A stretch of 64,000 nt of DNA from Plasmodium brasilianum (GCF_023973825.1 NC_090122.1:2119130-2183129), one strand, 5' to 3'; positions 50,601 through 63,053 are shown, counted from the stretch's first letter. Translations and numbers: made by a program. The notes: generated by a model not told the origin, from the letters alone.

Positions 50601-52398
50601 AGGAGTGAATTTTTTCATCTATTTCATCACATTGTTTTTTATTTTTTTCTAAATAGTTCAAATCTTTCAGAAATAGATTTAAAAATTCCTGATTTTTACG
50701 ATGTTCTTCTTTTTTCTTAAATAATTGCACTAGATTTTTAAAATCTATTACAGATAAATTTTTATTACGAAAATGTGTGTTCATCATTTCTATATAAAAT
50801 TTCTTAACATTTTCATCTTTCATATTTTCTACTGATTTAGAAAACATGTGCAATATATCATTTATTAAATCATTTAAATTGACTTTGTCAGTTAATTCTT
50901 GATATAATCTTTTTATTATTAAACTATTTTGTATCTTAGACATTAATTCAACAATAATTAAATGATTCCTTTGTTTTCTTATCTTTTCTATTCTAAAACT
51001 TGGAATAATCATTTTTTTAAACCTTTTTATAAATTCAATTTTATCCCGAGAAGACTTAAAAGATTTTTTGTCTATTAATTCTTTGAAAACGTTATTTGGT
51101 TTTTTTAACTCTTCTAAATTTTTTTTTAATTTCTTCATTATATCTAAGTTTTTATAATAACTCTTTAAATCAAAAACAATGTAACACTTAACATTGTTTA
51201 TGTATACATCGTATTCTCTAATTAAGTTATAAAATAAGTGTACACTTTTACTATGTGTAGTACTATCATAATTTACGCTACTTTCATATTCCTCTTCATC
51301 TTTTAAAACTTTAGTATGAGCATACTTGTTACACTTCTTTTTCAAATTGTTACTACTACTTTTTTTAGGTTTTTTGTTATAATTAGTGTTACTAAAACCT
51401 TCTGAAATGGTGCACATATAATGGTTCCTTCTTTTTCTTCTTTCTTTCTTATATTCATGTTTAATATCCTTATTATTATTATTATTATCATCATTACTAC
51501 CATTGTTATCATTATCATTTTTATCATTATTATAATTATCATTTCTATCAATGTTATCATTATCATCATTTAGTTTACTCTTTTCATTAATTTCATAATT
51601 GTATTTTTCTTTATAGTTATTATTTATGTCATCATATTCCGTTTTACATTTTATTTCATCGCTGTTAACTTCCTCAGTCTTGATATTTAATTCATTTTTA
51701 TAATTACTGTCTTGTTTTGAAATGAAATCCGCTTTCGACTTTTTTGTGATGCTTGTGAAGTTTCTTTTTACAAAATAATGTTCAATATGGTGTTCAATTC
51801 TTTTATCCTTTTTTTTATCATTTTTCTTTTGATTTTTTTCTACTTTCTTACTGATTTTAATGACGTTTTTAAAATTTTTACTTTTTAGTCTAATGAAACA
51901 TGGATTATATAGACTATTTATTTTTATATCTGGTTTTTCTACAAAGAATTTATTGATTTTTTCATCAAAATTATAAGTCTTGAACTCGAAGCTTATACCT
52001 GGTATAATTAATAATTTGTTAAGAGTATCAATAAAAATTATAGGATTTGTTTTTAAATAATCTATATAATTTTCATTTTTATATTTCTCTCTGAATTTCG
52101 TTTTTTGCTTCAATAAGAAAACAAAAGTGTTTTGTTTAATATTTGAATTATCATAATCATTGTTATCATCGTAGGAGTACAACAGGATTAATTTCTGAAA
52201 GGTATCTATATTTTTATAAATAATTCCATTTATATAATGTAGTAAATCATTTATTCCTGTGATGTTTGTTTTTAATTCATATTTAAAGACCTGATCAATT
52301 TTAGGCATTTCATTTTCCCTAATTAGTAGATTTTTCACATGTTTTATTCTTTGTTTTAAGAAATTTTTCGATAGAATATCCTCTTTATCATCTTTCAT
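47686..52398 (-). CDS. Tousled-like serine/threonine protein kinase, 1570 residues
   Basis: The C-terminal kinase domain covers about residues 1295-1565. It has the glycine loop IGRGGFAEV, the ATP-anchoring K1323 in AAKIHK, HCDLKPANLL with catalytic D1426, DFG with D1443, PPE in place of APE, and WSLGCIFYEML. A non-RD motif (HCD instead of HRD), the loop opening GRGGFAEVWEVFD, the AAKIH context and a DL(D)KYIKYHG hinge region all resemble Tousled-like kinases, whose own motif is HYDLKPGN. TLKs act on chromatin assembly via histone chaperone ASF1. Upstream, residues ~430-720 are Lys/Glu-rich and probably helical or coiled, as in TLKs. Two segments of Asn/Asp-rich repeats interrupt the N-terminal half. 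Single exon. This is the last gene of the dense, conserved-looking block. Confidence 0.88.
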   Translation of the reverse strand: MKDDKEDILSKNFLKQRIKHVKNLLIRENEMPKIDQVFKYELKTNITGINDLLHYINGIIYKNIDTFQKLILLYSYDDNNDYDNSNIKQNTFVFLLKQKTKFREKYKNENYIDYLKTNPIIFIDTLNKLLIIPGISFEFKTYNFDEKINKFFVEKPDIKINSLYNPCFIRLKSKNFKNVIKISKKVEKNQKKNDKKKDKRIEHHIEHYFVKRNFTSITKKSKADFISKQDSNYKNELNIKTEEVNSDEIKCKTEYDDINNNYKEKYNYEINEKSKLNDDNDNIDRNDNYNNDKNDNDNNGSNDDNNNNNKDIKHEYKKERRKRRNHYMCTISEGFSNTNYNKKPKKSSSNNLKKKCNKYAHTKVLKDEEEYESSVNYDSTTHSKSVHLFYNLIREYDVYINNVKCYIVFDLKSYYKNLDIMKKLKKNLEELKKPNNVFKELIDKKSFKSSRDKIEFIKRFKKMIIPSFRIEKIRKQRNHLIIVELMSKIQNSLIIKRLYQELTDKVNLNDLINDILHMFSKSVENMKDENVKKFYIEMMNTHFRNKNLSVIDFKNLVQLFKKKEEHRKNQEFLNLFLKDLNYLEKNKKQCDEIDEKIHSLKYLILESILKEKQLERSVNRLLLNHEQSKYGYFYKIEQSDDNTLDTTEYGKLLENFSKEPINFYSILNKRNLDKHAYHDIRNFNYKKKNCETLKADITSSSHDQVNDVKSSCDNSKPKYQGNEENQTSDNSIKKENISSIVNQENNNDSNDNDNNGSNDNYNNNKNDNDNNDRNDNYNIDKNDNDNNDRNDNYNNDKNDNDRNDNYNNDKNDNDNNGSNDNYNNNKNDNDNNDRNDNYNNDKNDNDSNDNDNNGSNDNYNNDSNDNDNSDKNDNDNNDRNDNYNNDKNDNDNNGSNNNDNNDKNDNDNNGSNNNDKNDNDNNDRNNNNNNNDDDDDDNNNNNSSTSYNINTSLKQLSANKNKESNNGCAEYFQNNIINLKDGEEEPDNYKNKIGSYNKCKIKKIYYNGDDKKQEKKKEDNDDMFEKQEDQNDTKMNYCKIIENDNALNSCTKNNIEKKKESYKEEDSKQKKKDSIKCYINKYTKESTFRKSNGSEGTRQMNCKEKDKFDEEEILSEWECEHERDIIRSICEKKNFSFANEKQEKINNEIFYKVFEQYPYSFFSKSVKNYNIILNENEEESELSWLTMLKKKGHNRSILPPSRDTFRDGTHFSNCRATEHTLKFFLSLLSLLTKGQVDINLKEYLKKNIQFLNTELFSMKLNLDKKRAILEKRLDHFNFQENSEFSFYNPLKMNIRMMNLIGRGGFAEVWEVFDSINLEMYAAKIHKIEPSMTNEIKNKIIQRAENEINIHIHCHRHIFIVKLEFFFVFGSATNLLVGMELCDIDLDKYIKYHGPINEHLALCWIKQVLLGLLYMKNLPTGKVHHCDLKPANLLIKDGIIKISDFGLAKLILPDTYQYYNGGGTLYYQPPECLKNKKNLIITDKIDIWSLGCIFYEMLFCERPFQFNYLEKCSKELLVNKMKRGLSYPKINQHISDVTLSYIQYLLNFDHEFRPSIEEALSYPIFNYFNIP
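49575..50175. repeat. Asn/Asp-coding minisatellite in the kinase gene, large array
   Basis: Roughly 48-base units encode, on the minus strand, variants of NDNDNNDRNDNYNNDK and NDNDNNGSNDNYNN. Units vary by whole-codon gains and losses, so the frame is kept. The array begins with pure Asn and Asp runs at its downstream end. Confidence 0.92.
51470..51570. repeat. Second, small copy of the kinase minisatellite
   Basis: A short array encoding NDNIDRNDNYNNDKNDNDNN on the minus strand shares its unit with the larger array 1.3 kb away in the same gene. Confidence 0.88.
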
Positions 52399-54659
52399 TT
52401 TATTTATTCCTTAAATTGAGTTTTGTTAATTCATTTAATTTTCAAGTGGAACAAATTATAACAAGAAGTTACTCTCCAAAAAAAAAAAACGCATAGTTAT
52501 TTTTAAAAATGAAAATTTACTATCAAATATTTTTTTTCTTTAAATTGCTTTTACCATAAAATATTACACTTTCAAAATAAAAAATCACCAATTCAAATGG
52601 GAATTAAGAAAAATTGTTATTACAGTGGAATAAAGGAGGGCATTCATATTTTTTCTGAAAAATGAAAAAAAGTATTAATTAGCTGTGTGTATAAGTATAT
52701 GAACAAGATTGCATGTTTTAAAAATTAAATTATTCCAATGAATTTTGTAGCATATAATATTGTGAAAAAAAATTTAGAATAAAAAGATTTTATATTATTA
52801 AATGTATATGGATGTGTAGGTTATAATACTGAAAATAAATTGAATATTATTATCATTATTATTATATATGTATGTATATGTTAAAGATCGAAACATTACA
52901 TAACTTGGATATTATCATCTTCTGATCCATGAATTAATCTTTTTAAAATCAATTATAAAAAGAAATATTTTTATATTATAGAAAAAATTTATAAGGGTTA
53001 AAAAATATTGCTCTATTATAAATGTACGAATTTATGAACTTATTTGAGCATACATGTTTTGAATGATATCTTTTTTCAAAGGGAAGTTAAAAGTCATTTT
53101 TCTATGTTTAAAATCATTACACTATTTGAAATTTTTTTTTTTTAATTTTTTTTTTTTTAATCCTTTAAATTTTATACCTTTTTAAAAAATAAATATGTTT
53201 ATAATTAATGAGATAAAAACAATAAAAATATTTTTAAAATGATCATTTTATTATTCTGAAAATTTGTGTTAATTGTTTTTTCCTTGTCTACATAAGCAAC
53301 AAAAGTACATTAAAATATTTAATTATTGAGTACTTGGTCCAATGGTTCAACTGTCAAAAGATTCAAGCTATAAATTGCCTAAATTAATTAAACTCTTTTC
53401 ATTTTTTCCATTCATATTTACAGAAATATATTTGAATGTATTGAGGTTTTTGTAATTTGTTTTAAAGAATTATAATATACTTTAAAATGTTATGAAGTTC
53501 GCAGCAAAAAATATTTAAGTATGAAATATATTTTTTATATTTTGTTTTATAGTTGATTATGCCAAAAAAAAAAAGAGCATACAAAATTTTTTTTTTTGAT
53601 TTTGTATTATTAGTAATCTCGAGCATTGTTATAAATATTAGACGGTTCAATGTAAAGAGTTCTTGTTTCTATTTTATGAAAATGGATTTTTTACAAAATT
53701 TGAATTGTGTACCTTATATTTTTTCCCCCAATTTTTTTTACGATTGTTTTTCTAAATAACATATGGAGGAATAAAAATATATAATGTAAATCATTCGCAA
53801 ATCAGAATGATGGATCATGTAAGTATATAATAAATAAAAAAAATAAAATGGAAAATATGTATCAATATTATATATTTACAATTATCAGATTTTATACTAA
53901 TATATATATAATTTATTTAAAATTGGCCAAAAAAAAAAAACAATATTAAGAGGCATTATTTTTTTTTTTTTTGTTATTTACTAGTGTTCAGAAAAAATTA
54001 TTTTTTAATGTATTTTCAAATTTCCGTTATATCTAGTTTATTTACTTATATTTGGAATGTTATGATACTTTATAACAAATAAAAGAAAAAATAATAATAG
54101 CAGTTTTAATAATTTATGTATAATGGATTTAAATATATTATTATTGATCATATAATTAAAAATGAGAAAATTGAACAAATGTGAAGTAAGCGTTATTGTA
54201 CAATAGGCATAATTTTGAGGTCTAAATATCCACTTTTATTAACACGATCAATGTAAACTTTGGACAGAAGTATTTGCAACATTTGAACAATATGATATAT
54301 ACTTAACAATTTAGGGAGAATATTAAACTTCTAATAAGTAAGAAATGTCCTTATATGGATGTATCTTGAATATTTTTTTATCATGTATTAATCGTTTTTA
54401 AATGTGTTAAAAAAGTTTTAGGAATACTAAAAAGTAATAACGTTAATTAATTATACATCTATTTTTATATTTTCATTTTTTCTGTTTGAATTAAATGAAT
54501 TTTTGTGTTGATTTGTTAAAAAGAATAGTATATGTAAATGTAGTATATTTAGATGGAATATCTTAAGGCATTTTTAAATTAGCTATAAATTATTATCTTC
54601 AATATTTTTTTAATTGTTTTTTTTTTTTTGGGTAGCTGAGTGTTTTACAAACGAAAAAC
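52399..54659. other. Intergenic region at the block/subtelomere boundary
   Basis: No intact gene. The left end should be the kinase promoter. At 53559-53759 (plus) an ATG opens a 67-codon frame with a basic start (MPKKKRAYK), a hydrophobic stretch (FDFVLLVISSIVIN) and then Arg, reminiscent of the first exon of subtelomeric exported proteins, but I find no continuing exon. TGCATG at 52710-52715. Confidence 0.4.
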
Positions 54660-55930
54660 TTAGCTAAATTTAGGAGATTAATATTTTAGTAGTTTTACAT
54701 CATAATAGTTAGTTTAATTTTTGAAAGGCGAACTTAAATGATGTTAGAATGAGAAGAACATGAGAAGGAAAGGTTAAAGTTCACTATTGTATTATCTTCT
54801 TTTTTTTCAATTATATTTTATTATTATGAGTATATGTATTACATTAGTTTGAATGTATTGGAATGAACCTGTAATACTGGTTGAATTGAAAAATGAGTTT
54901 ATTCAGTTATAACGTATGGGCATTTTGGGACATCTAATAAAGGTCTAAATTTTAATGAAAATTATTATGAATATATAAAAAAGGTTAGCAGTAAAATGTG
55001 TATTCTTCCATTTAAATTGTCACAAATAACGTTTACTGTTTCTTGAAATTTTTGCAATATCTTGATTTGACTTTGCTAGATATTGTCATTTTAAGTAAAA
55101 TTGTGTGAATGAGATGTATTATATGTTGTTACTCAGAAATTAAGCGGCTTTTTGAGACTACTATTCCTTTATGATAACGTAAAAAGCATTATCCTTTCAA
55201 AGATATACGATGAAAATTCTCGTATATTTTGGTGTGAATTTTAAAAAAGTATGAAAAGGACAGGAATTCTTGGATTTGAAGGATATATGAAATTTCATAC
55301 GATTATATGATGTTCGACGTATTAATGCAGATCCAAGGAGATTTATAAGAAAGATAAGGCGATTAAATTGAAGGTGTAATTATGAATAATCTTTAGGGTA
55401 GTATTTTGAGAATATTATAAGCACAAGGGTAAGAATTCATTAGGTAATCAGGGATTATAATTGACACATTGATGAGAGCGTATTTTGAAATGAACTATTA
55501 TCATAAGAATAAGTATTACGAAACACTTAAGTCGGTTATAGAAACAAAGAGTAAGTAGAATTGTTGAAAACATATGGTTTGAAAAAATTATTTTAGTGCT
55601 AAAATATGACGTATAAAAGTAATTAATGTTATTGCATCAATTATGAGATATGACATTATATCATAATAAGATCCTTGAGAATATAAGGATTGAATGGAAA
55701 TCCTTTTTTTTTTGGAGGGCGGGGGAACAACCGTAATTTGTTTTATGCTGTATGCTTTTTATACCACTTTAGAATTTATTATAAGGATTTTGTGTTATTT
55801 TCCTTGCACTAATTTGTGGAAAGAGACTGAGAATAAAAAGTGTAGGTGTTGTGATATGAGTTTTAGAAAATAAATACAAGCTTTAAAGTTTATCGAAAAT
55901 AATGTGGAATGGGAGGTCGACTATTTTTGG
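54660..55930. other. Segment of anomalous composition, no open frame
   Basis: Noticeably richer in G and C than its flanks, with fewer homopolymers and G exceeding C on the plus strand. All plus frames are interrupted often, yet short stretches read like protein (for example RRINADPRRFIRKIRR near 55315, and MRAYFEMNYYHKNKYYETLK near 55475). It could be an old gene remnant or a non-coding RNA. It ends close to a G-run at 55714-55725. Confidence 0.4.
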
Positions 55931-58606
55931 ATATATTGACTTTTATCATTTTTAATATTAATTTAAGTATTTTTGTTTATCTTTAGATTTTATTTTTGTA
56001 TATAATAATTTTTTTGTGTTTAATTCTTTTTTAAATGAATCTTTACTTTCACAGGATAATTTTTTCTTATTTAGAATATTCATATATTTTAAGTTTTTCT
56101 TTGATGTAGTTCCTTAAATCTTTTAAATAAATAATATTTTTGTTTCGTGTATATGTGTTCATTTCCCCCTAATTATTTCTATTTGTCCTATATTATCTAT
56201 CCGTATCTTTACTCATTTGCGTTATTGTAAATTTGTATATCAGGGGTATATGACATCATTATTTTATCTTTTTTTTTTATGCTAAAAAAGAAAATTGTTT
56301 ATGACTGTGAACATAATTGCTATGTTAAAGGAATTTAATATTTTTATCCATAATTGAATCTAAAGGATAAACGATTTTAATAAGGTATATAAAAATATTA
56401 CAAAATTTGCAATATTAGGTTTAATGGTCTTAAATGTGACTAAGAGAACTACTTATATATATAACCATTTTAATTAAATCTAAAATATGGGGTTAGATAT
56501 TTTTATTATACGAATAAATATTTAGAAGAGATAACCATTCGTCTATATATTTATTAAAAATATATAGAGTTTAATAAGATTTACTATGATCATTAAAATA
56601 AATGTAAACCATGAAAACATTAGTAAAATTAATGTAACATCACCTTTAAGTTGATTATTACAAGGAATGTATATAAAATGAACAACGATAAAATAAAACC
56701 ATAATAAAAATTTGTGAAAGTATATGATAATAAAAAATTTACAGAGTAAAATGCGTCAAGCAACATATATGATAAAGTAATCTACAAAACAAAAATAAAG
56801 TAAAACAAAGTATAAATATATTTTCAATAAACACAAATTATAATTAAAGTAAAAGCAATTTTTGTTTAAACACGAAGCTATGTAAAGCGAAAGACAAGGA
56901 ATTTTCACATTCATCAAATAATAAAAAGTGCAAAAATATATGAAAGAACGTTCAATTATTGAATAAAAATTTAAATTAATGCAAAGCAGTAATGATGTAA
57001 ATTAAACTAAAATTTTATTAATTATATTAAAATATATATTAATTGAATGTTGTAAAGTTAAAAAATCTTTATAAGTGTAATAAAAATAATATTACAAAAT
57101 GTGTTAAACTTTTATCCAATAACAATAGAAAAAAAAAAATTGTAAAATTAGTAGTAATAATATAATAGAAAAATAAAATGTAACTTACTAAAAAGAACAA
57201 TTAATTTTAAATTGGCAACTATTCTAAAAGTTTAAAGAAAATTTTTAAAAATTATTACCATTGTAACTATGGAAGAATTTTAATATTTTAATCAAAAGGA
57301 AAAAATAGAATATTATGCTATGTTATACTTGAAAAAGGAAAATGAATCAAAAATGTAATCTTTTTTTTGGGAACATAGATATAAAAAAAAATATTGGACA
57401 TGTATGGTAATCGGAAGCTAAGAAGTAATAATACGCAAGAAAAAAAAGTTATATATGTATTTTATTACATATGGATTAAAATAATATTAGCAACAAAAAT
57501 TATTTTGAAATAGAGGAGTGTAGGAGTTATAATCGTATGGTATATTTAAGCTTCTGCCAATACTGTATTTTTTCAAGTGTTAACCAATAAAATAATAAAA
57601 ACAACAAAAGAAATGTTATGATATATATATTATATATTTCAATTAGAAGATATAATAATTATTATAACCTGATAAGGATGCAATAAATATATTGTATATA
57701 TAAATAATAAAAAATTAAATATCCATAAACCAGTAATTTCATGTTTAATTTTTTTACTGCTATTTTTAAAAATGAAATAAAGCAGAAGTTAGGGTAAACA
57801 TATATTGATTATAAATATATATAATATATATATAATTATAAAACTAAAGACAACAAATAATTTTTATAAAGTACACATATTTGTTAATTTATTTTAATAA
57901 GGAACATACTTGGTTTTATTAATGCTCACGCATATAATATTTAAAAATTGAGAAAAAATATTAATAATGATAAACACATTATCGTCAGAATAACATTTTG
58001 ACTATAAAATAAAGAAAATAACCATACACATAATAAATAAGATATATATAACTTTCTAATATTGCAACATTAGGGATAATATTATTTAAAAAATATATTT
58101 TATAATACATTAAAAAAAGAAAATGTATTGTTTTTAGAAAAATCAAAATATTAATATATTAAAACAAACATATATCAACAAATAATAAATAGAACAAACA
58201 CTATTTTCAGCAAAAAACTAATACAAATAAATTTTAAAATATATTCGTTAAATTCTATTTTAAAATATAATGGATTATCTTTTTCATACTGTATATTTTC
58301 TATTAATTTTTGTTTTTAAAAATTATTTTATCTTTTTATACTATTATATTTGTTTTTATTTTTTTTTATTATATTTATTCTATTGTTTAGAAAAAAAAGA
58401 TACAACGCATTAAAATAATATTACAAAAAAAATTATGGTATTTTTTTTTTATATATTTTACATTATATTTATTTTTTGTTCTTACCTTAAAATATGAACT
58501 GGTCCCTCCTCCCTTTAGTAATTAATTAAAAGAAAAATTATATTTTTCTTTTTAATTTTACTTCAGTACCTATTATTATTTTTTTAAGAATTTTTTTTTT
58601 CATAAT
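55931..58606. other. AT-rich gene-free region
   Basis: Very AT-rich DNA to the 3' end of the tryptophan-rich antigen gene. I see only homopolymer runs and TA-rich stretches (about 57600-57840). No supportable feature. Confidence 0.5.
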
Positions 58607-60559
58607 TTACATATTCATAATCTGCTGAAGATAATTCCATTGTTCTTCATTTATGGATCTTCCACTATATTGTTTTACCATATCATTAAAAGATTCAGCT
58701 TTGCTTTCTTTCCAATGAGTCCATGTTTCCCACTGCTTCGATAAATATTCATTTCCCTTACGCAAGAACCATTTCATTAACTCTTTTCTTTGGGTATTAG
58801 CATAACTATCGGAAGTAAACCATGTTTTACCTCTTGCTATTTTTGTCAAATAGTCAACATGTAACTGTAAATATTTTTTAGGAATACTTCCTTCGTAATG
58901 TAACCATTGTTGCACTAACCAATCTTTGGTTTTTTCATTTTGCCATTGAAGCAATTCCCTCACAAACAATTTATACATTTGAGATTCTGCTTGATTAAAC
59001 CACATACTGAAAAATGTTTCCATTTGGTAGTTTATATCATTTTGAAGCCATTGATCCCATTGAGAGTCAATGAATTCGGGTGAACATCTCAAATTATTTA
59101 TTTTCTGACGGTTTATAATACAACTATATTTATACCATTGACCTTCAATTGTGTGTAAGCGACGATTCCATTCAGAATCTTTGTTTTGAAGGAACCAAAC
59201 TTTTTTATTATTTAAGTGAATAATGAAATTTTCCCATTCTCCTTCTAACTGAACAATAAAGTTATGCCAGTTGTCAATATACCATCCACTACCTACCTTT
59301 CTACCATACTCAGGTGTCATATAAGTATCATCATCTATCACCACTTTTTCTGTTTTTTTTGGTCCTTGATCTGAGTATGCACCATCGAATACTTCATATT
59401 CTGTTTTTACAATATTATCAAAGTGCTCATTAAGTGCTTTATTATGCTCATATATTAAACCTCCATCCACAATTTTATTAAATAATTTATCATATTTTTT
59501 TTTTTCCAGTTTCTTAGATTCGTCTTCTTTTGCATCTTTATCAGGTTCTTTTTCACGATCTTTCTGTTTATCAGATGTTATAGATTCTTTTGATTCTAAT
59601 TCTTCAGGTAGTTCTTGTTTATCTATTTCTGTAGTTTCCTTCTTTTTTGAAGACATAACAAACTTTTTCAAATTTCTTTGTTGTTCTTCTGTTAAAGGAG
59701 GCGTTTTATCTAAAATCGTACTAAATAATTCATCGTAATTTTTTTTTTGTGATTTCTTATCTTTTTTTTCTTCAGCTTCAGTTTTTGAATCGTATTCTGC
59801 TTCGCTTAATGATGCTTCTGATTCTGTTCTAAAATCTCCATCTGATAGAAGTTCATCTAAATTGTCTTCATCGGGTTTTAAAATATAATCAAATTTCTTT
59901 TTTTTATTTTCGGGTAGTCTTAATTCTAATGCATAATCTCCCTTTAATAGTTGTTCTTCTGCAAGTCTATCAAATGATTGCTTTTTATTTAGAATAAATT
60001 TAAACATTGTTTCATCTTTTTTATCAAGAGTTATCAAATCTTCAAATTCTGGTGCACACTCTTCATATAAAGCTATCTGTTTAGGTGCATTTTCCTCTGT
60101 AACTTCTTCTGAAGGTAATTTTTCTTTTAAACCTTCCTTTGATTTTTCTGGGCTTGGGCCATCTTCCGTTAGACTATTTGTTAAATCTGAAAATTCATTT
60201 AATGCATCATTTACAACCGAATTTAAAGTAGTGTTTGGGGTTTCTTCAACCTGTTCATATTTTTCACCATTTTGCAAATTTATATTATTTTCATCATCTT
60301 TCGAATTCTCATTATTATTTGGAACTTCACTCAATTCGGAAGTATTTTTTGGCATTTCCTCTAATTGTAAGTCATTCTATATCAAACAGAAAAAAAAATT
60401 TCAATATATATTTTGTTAATGGTACTATAAATTTTTAAAATAAATCATATAATCTTATTTATTGTTTATAAATGATTCTTATGTACTTACTGAAGAAACG
60501 TGAATTATAAGAAAAACAAAGGACAAGATAAATAAATTTATATTTTTATATGAAACCAT
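58607..60559 (-). CDS. Tryptophan-rich antigen (TRAg family), two exons, 612 residues
   Basis: Exon 1 (60559-60491) encodes a 23-residue signal peptide (MVSYKNINLFILSFVFLIIH). It is joined, in phase 0 across a GTAAGT...TAG intron of 114 bases, to exon 2 (60376-58607). The mature N-terminal ~350 residues are acidic and Glu/Lys/Ser-rich without Trp. The C-terminal ~220 residues form the Trp-rich domain with regularly spaced Trp (WNRRLHTIEGQWYKY, SQWDQWLQND, LLQWQNEKTKDWLVQQW, KQWETWTHWKESKAE). Short exon 1 with a signal peptide plus one long exon 2 is the usual structure of this subtelomeric family. Members are exported or merozoite-surface proteins, some reported to bind host red cells; the role of this one is not known. 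It marks the window's right side as subtelomeric. Confidence 0.92.
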
Positions 60560-60854
60560 AGTTTTAATATTTTATAAATAAATTGATTTTTATTTTTAAT
60601 AATTAAATTTTCCAGATTATTTAACTTTCTAATATTAAAATAATATTATATTCTTAATAATGTTTTCCTGCTTTGGCTTTATTTTAATAAAAAAAAAATT
60701 TTTTTATTAAAAATTAAAAGGTAATTTATCTTTCTTCTGCGCAAATATAGGTATAATTAGAAATGGATCAAGTAGTTTCTTGTAGATAATCTCATTACTT
60801 CTAATAATGCTCATTGCAACAAAAGAAAACATAGTTAATTACAAATAATATAAA

Positions 60855-60891
60855 TTATATATATATATTATTATGTATATATATATATATA

Positions 60892-60924
<33 letters not shown>

Positions 60925-60950
60925 GATATATAAATATATATATATTATAT
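60855..60950. repeat. Imperfect TA microsatellite
   Basis: Nearly pure TA alternation broken by single bases, upstream of the tryptophan-rich antigen gene. Confidence 0.9.
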
Positions 60951-63053
60951 TATATAAAAAAAAATAAAAATATAAAAAACAATTTTAATTGTACATATAT
61001 TTTTTCATTAAAAAATCAATACAAAAAAAATTTATTTACTATAAAAAATAATTAAAAAATTAGATTAAATTAAAACGATTAGAACATTTTTTTTTTCAGA
61101 GTTTCATTTAAGGTCGACATTAAAATTTTAAATCTTTTGCAGTAATTTTGCTATTCTTTTTTATAATTATGAACTATATCCCTTTTTTTACAATATCTCT
61201 AATATTTTTTATTATAAAATATAAATTCACTAATAATATATATAATTAATAAGAGGTTTTTTGAATTAAAAAAGTAAATTTATTCTAAAAAAATAGAAAA
61301 AATTAATTGTAAAAGGATAGAAATAATGAAATTTTCTACAAAAAAGATTGAAATTAAAAAAAAATTATTCTAACCGGGAAAAAATAAAATTACTATTTAT
61401 TCTAAAAAAGATAAGTAAAATTGTTTTAATCTAAAAATGAAAAATAAAAATTATTCTAAAAAAAGTAAAACAAAAAAAAAAAATTTAATAACTAGGAAAA
61501 AATATAATTATTTAATATAATAAAGTAAAACAAATTTGTATATTATGGATATAGAGAAAAAATAAAAATTTTATTATTTCATAATAAAATTAAAAAATTA
61601 TTTTATAAGAGAAAAAAATATTAATTTTATGGAAAAAAAAAAAATTTTTTGTTTAAAACAAAAAAATATAAAAATTTATATCCCTAAAAGAGGAAAAATA
61701 AAAATTTTTTGAGAAAAGAACAAGAATATGTTATATAAAAATGTTTCTTAAACAATAAAATTTATTCTAAAGTAAAAATATAAAAAAAACCTTATACCAA
61801 AAAATTTATAAATTTTTTATAATTTAAAAAAGTTTTAGAAAAATAATATATTCTTAAGTTTTCGTAGTTTATTCTGTATAGTATTTTTATTCATTTGCTT
61901 TTAAGTTAAAATTTTTTACGTAAAATATTGTACCATTTTTTATATTCGAAGCAAAGACTTCTTTTTTTTAACTTTTTAACTTGTTATGTGTAATAACAAT
62001 TGTTCTAATATTTAATGTACAGTTTAGTTCGGCTATAGTTAACTGATATAAGAACGAATAATATATAATAAAAGTAGTAGTATATGTTAAAAATAATATA
62101 ATATATAAAAATATGTTAATAATATATAAAAAGAAAAAATTATTATAAAAACTTATAAAAAAAGAAGGGGGAAAATAATTTCTTTTACTTTTATAATTAT
62201 ATAATTTATTTGTTCTCTTTTTTTCTCCTCAGTCTCTTATATTGTTGTCTTTTTTTTTCTTTTTTTATTTTCATGTTTTTAATTAATATTACGAATAAAA
62301 TTAATCTCCCATAATTAGTTCACCGGCTTAAGTATGTAGGAAATTTATATTCTGGTTTTTTTTTTTTTTTTTTTAAATAATGTAATCTCCAAGAGATATA
62401 TTATATTAATAATATTTTAATGGTTCCTTTATTTTTTTTACATTTCTTATATTTTAATTTATCTTTTATTTAATATACGTTTTTAAAAGTAAAAGTAAAA
62501 ATAGAAGCACCCAATAATTATTATCTATAAATACCCCAACCTCAGAATTTTGCTTGAATATTAATATAAAAGTATATATTCATAAATAACAAAAAATAAC
62601 ATTAGAATAAATTTTTTTTTTCGTTGTTATAATTCTTTTTATATTAATAATTTATATTAGAAATAAATGTTTTGAAAAGGATATTTTTTTTTTTATGTAT
62701 TTATCATATATTTTATATAAGAATTATAAATTAAACAAATATTAATTTATTAGTTTAGAACCAATTATAAATAACTTTTTTATATAATTTTTATTACTTT
62801 AAATGGAGGAGATGTTTAAATAATAATAATAAATAGTACGTAACTCTTTACAGGTCTATATGATATTACGTGAACAAATGAATAATAAAATTAAATTTAG
62901 TAAAAAAAATGTAAATTTTAAAATAATGTTTTAATAAAAAAAAAAAAATAGTTAAGAGAAAGTATAAATACATAGGTATTATAAAAATATATACATTTTT
63001 ATATACAATTAATAATTAATAAATTTTTATAGATTATAAATCTTGTTAACAAA

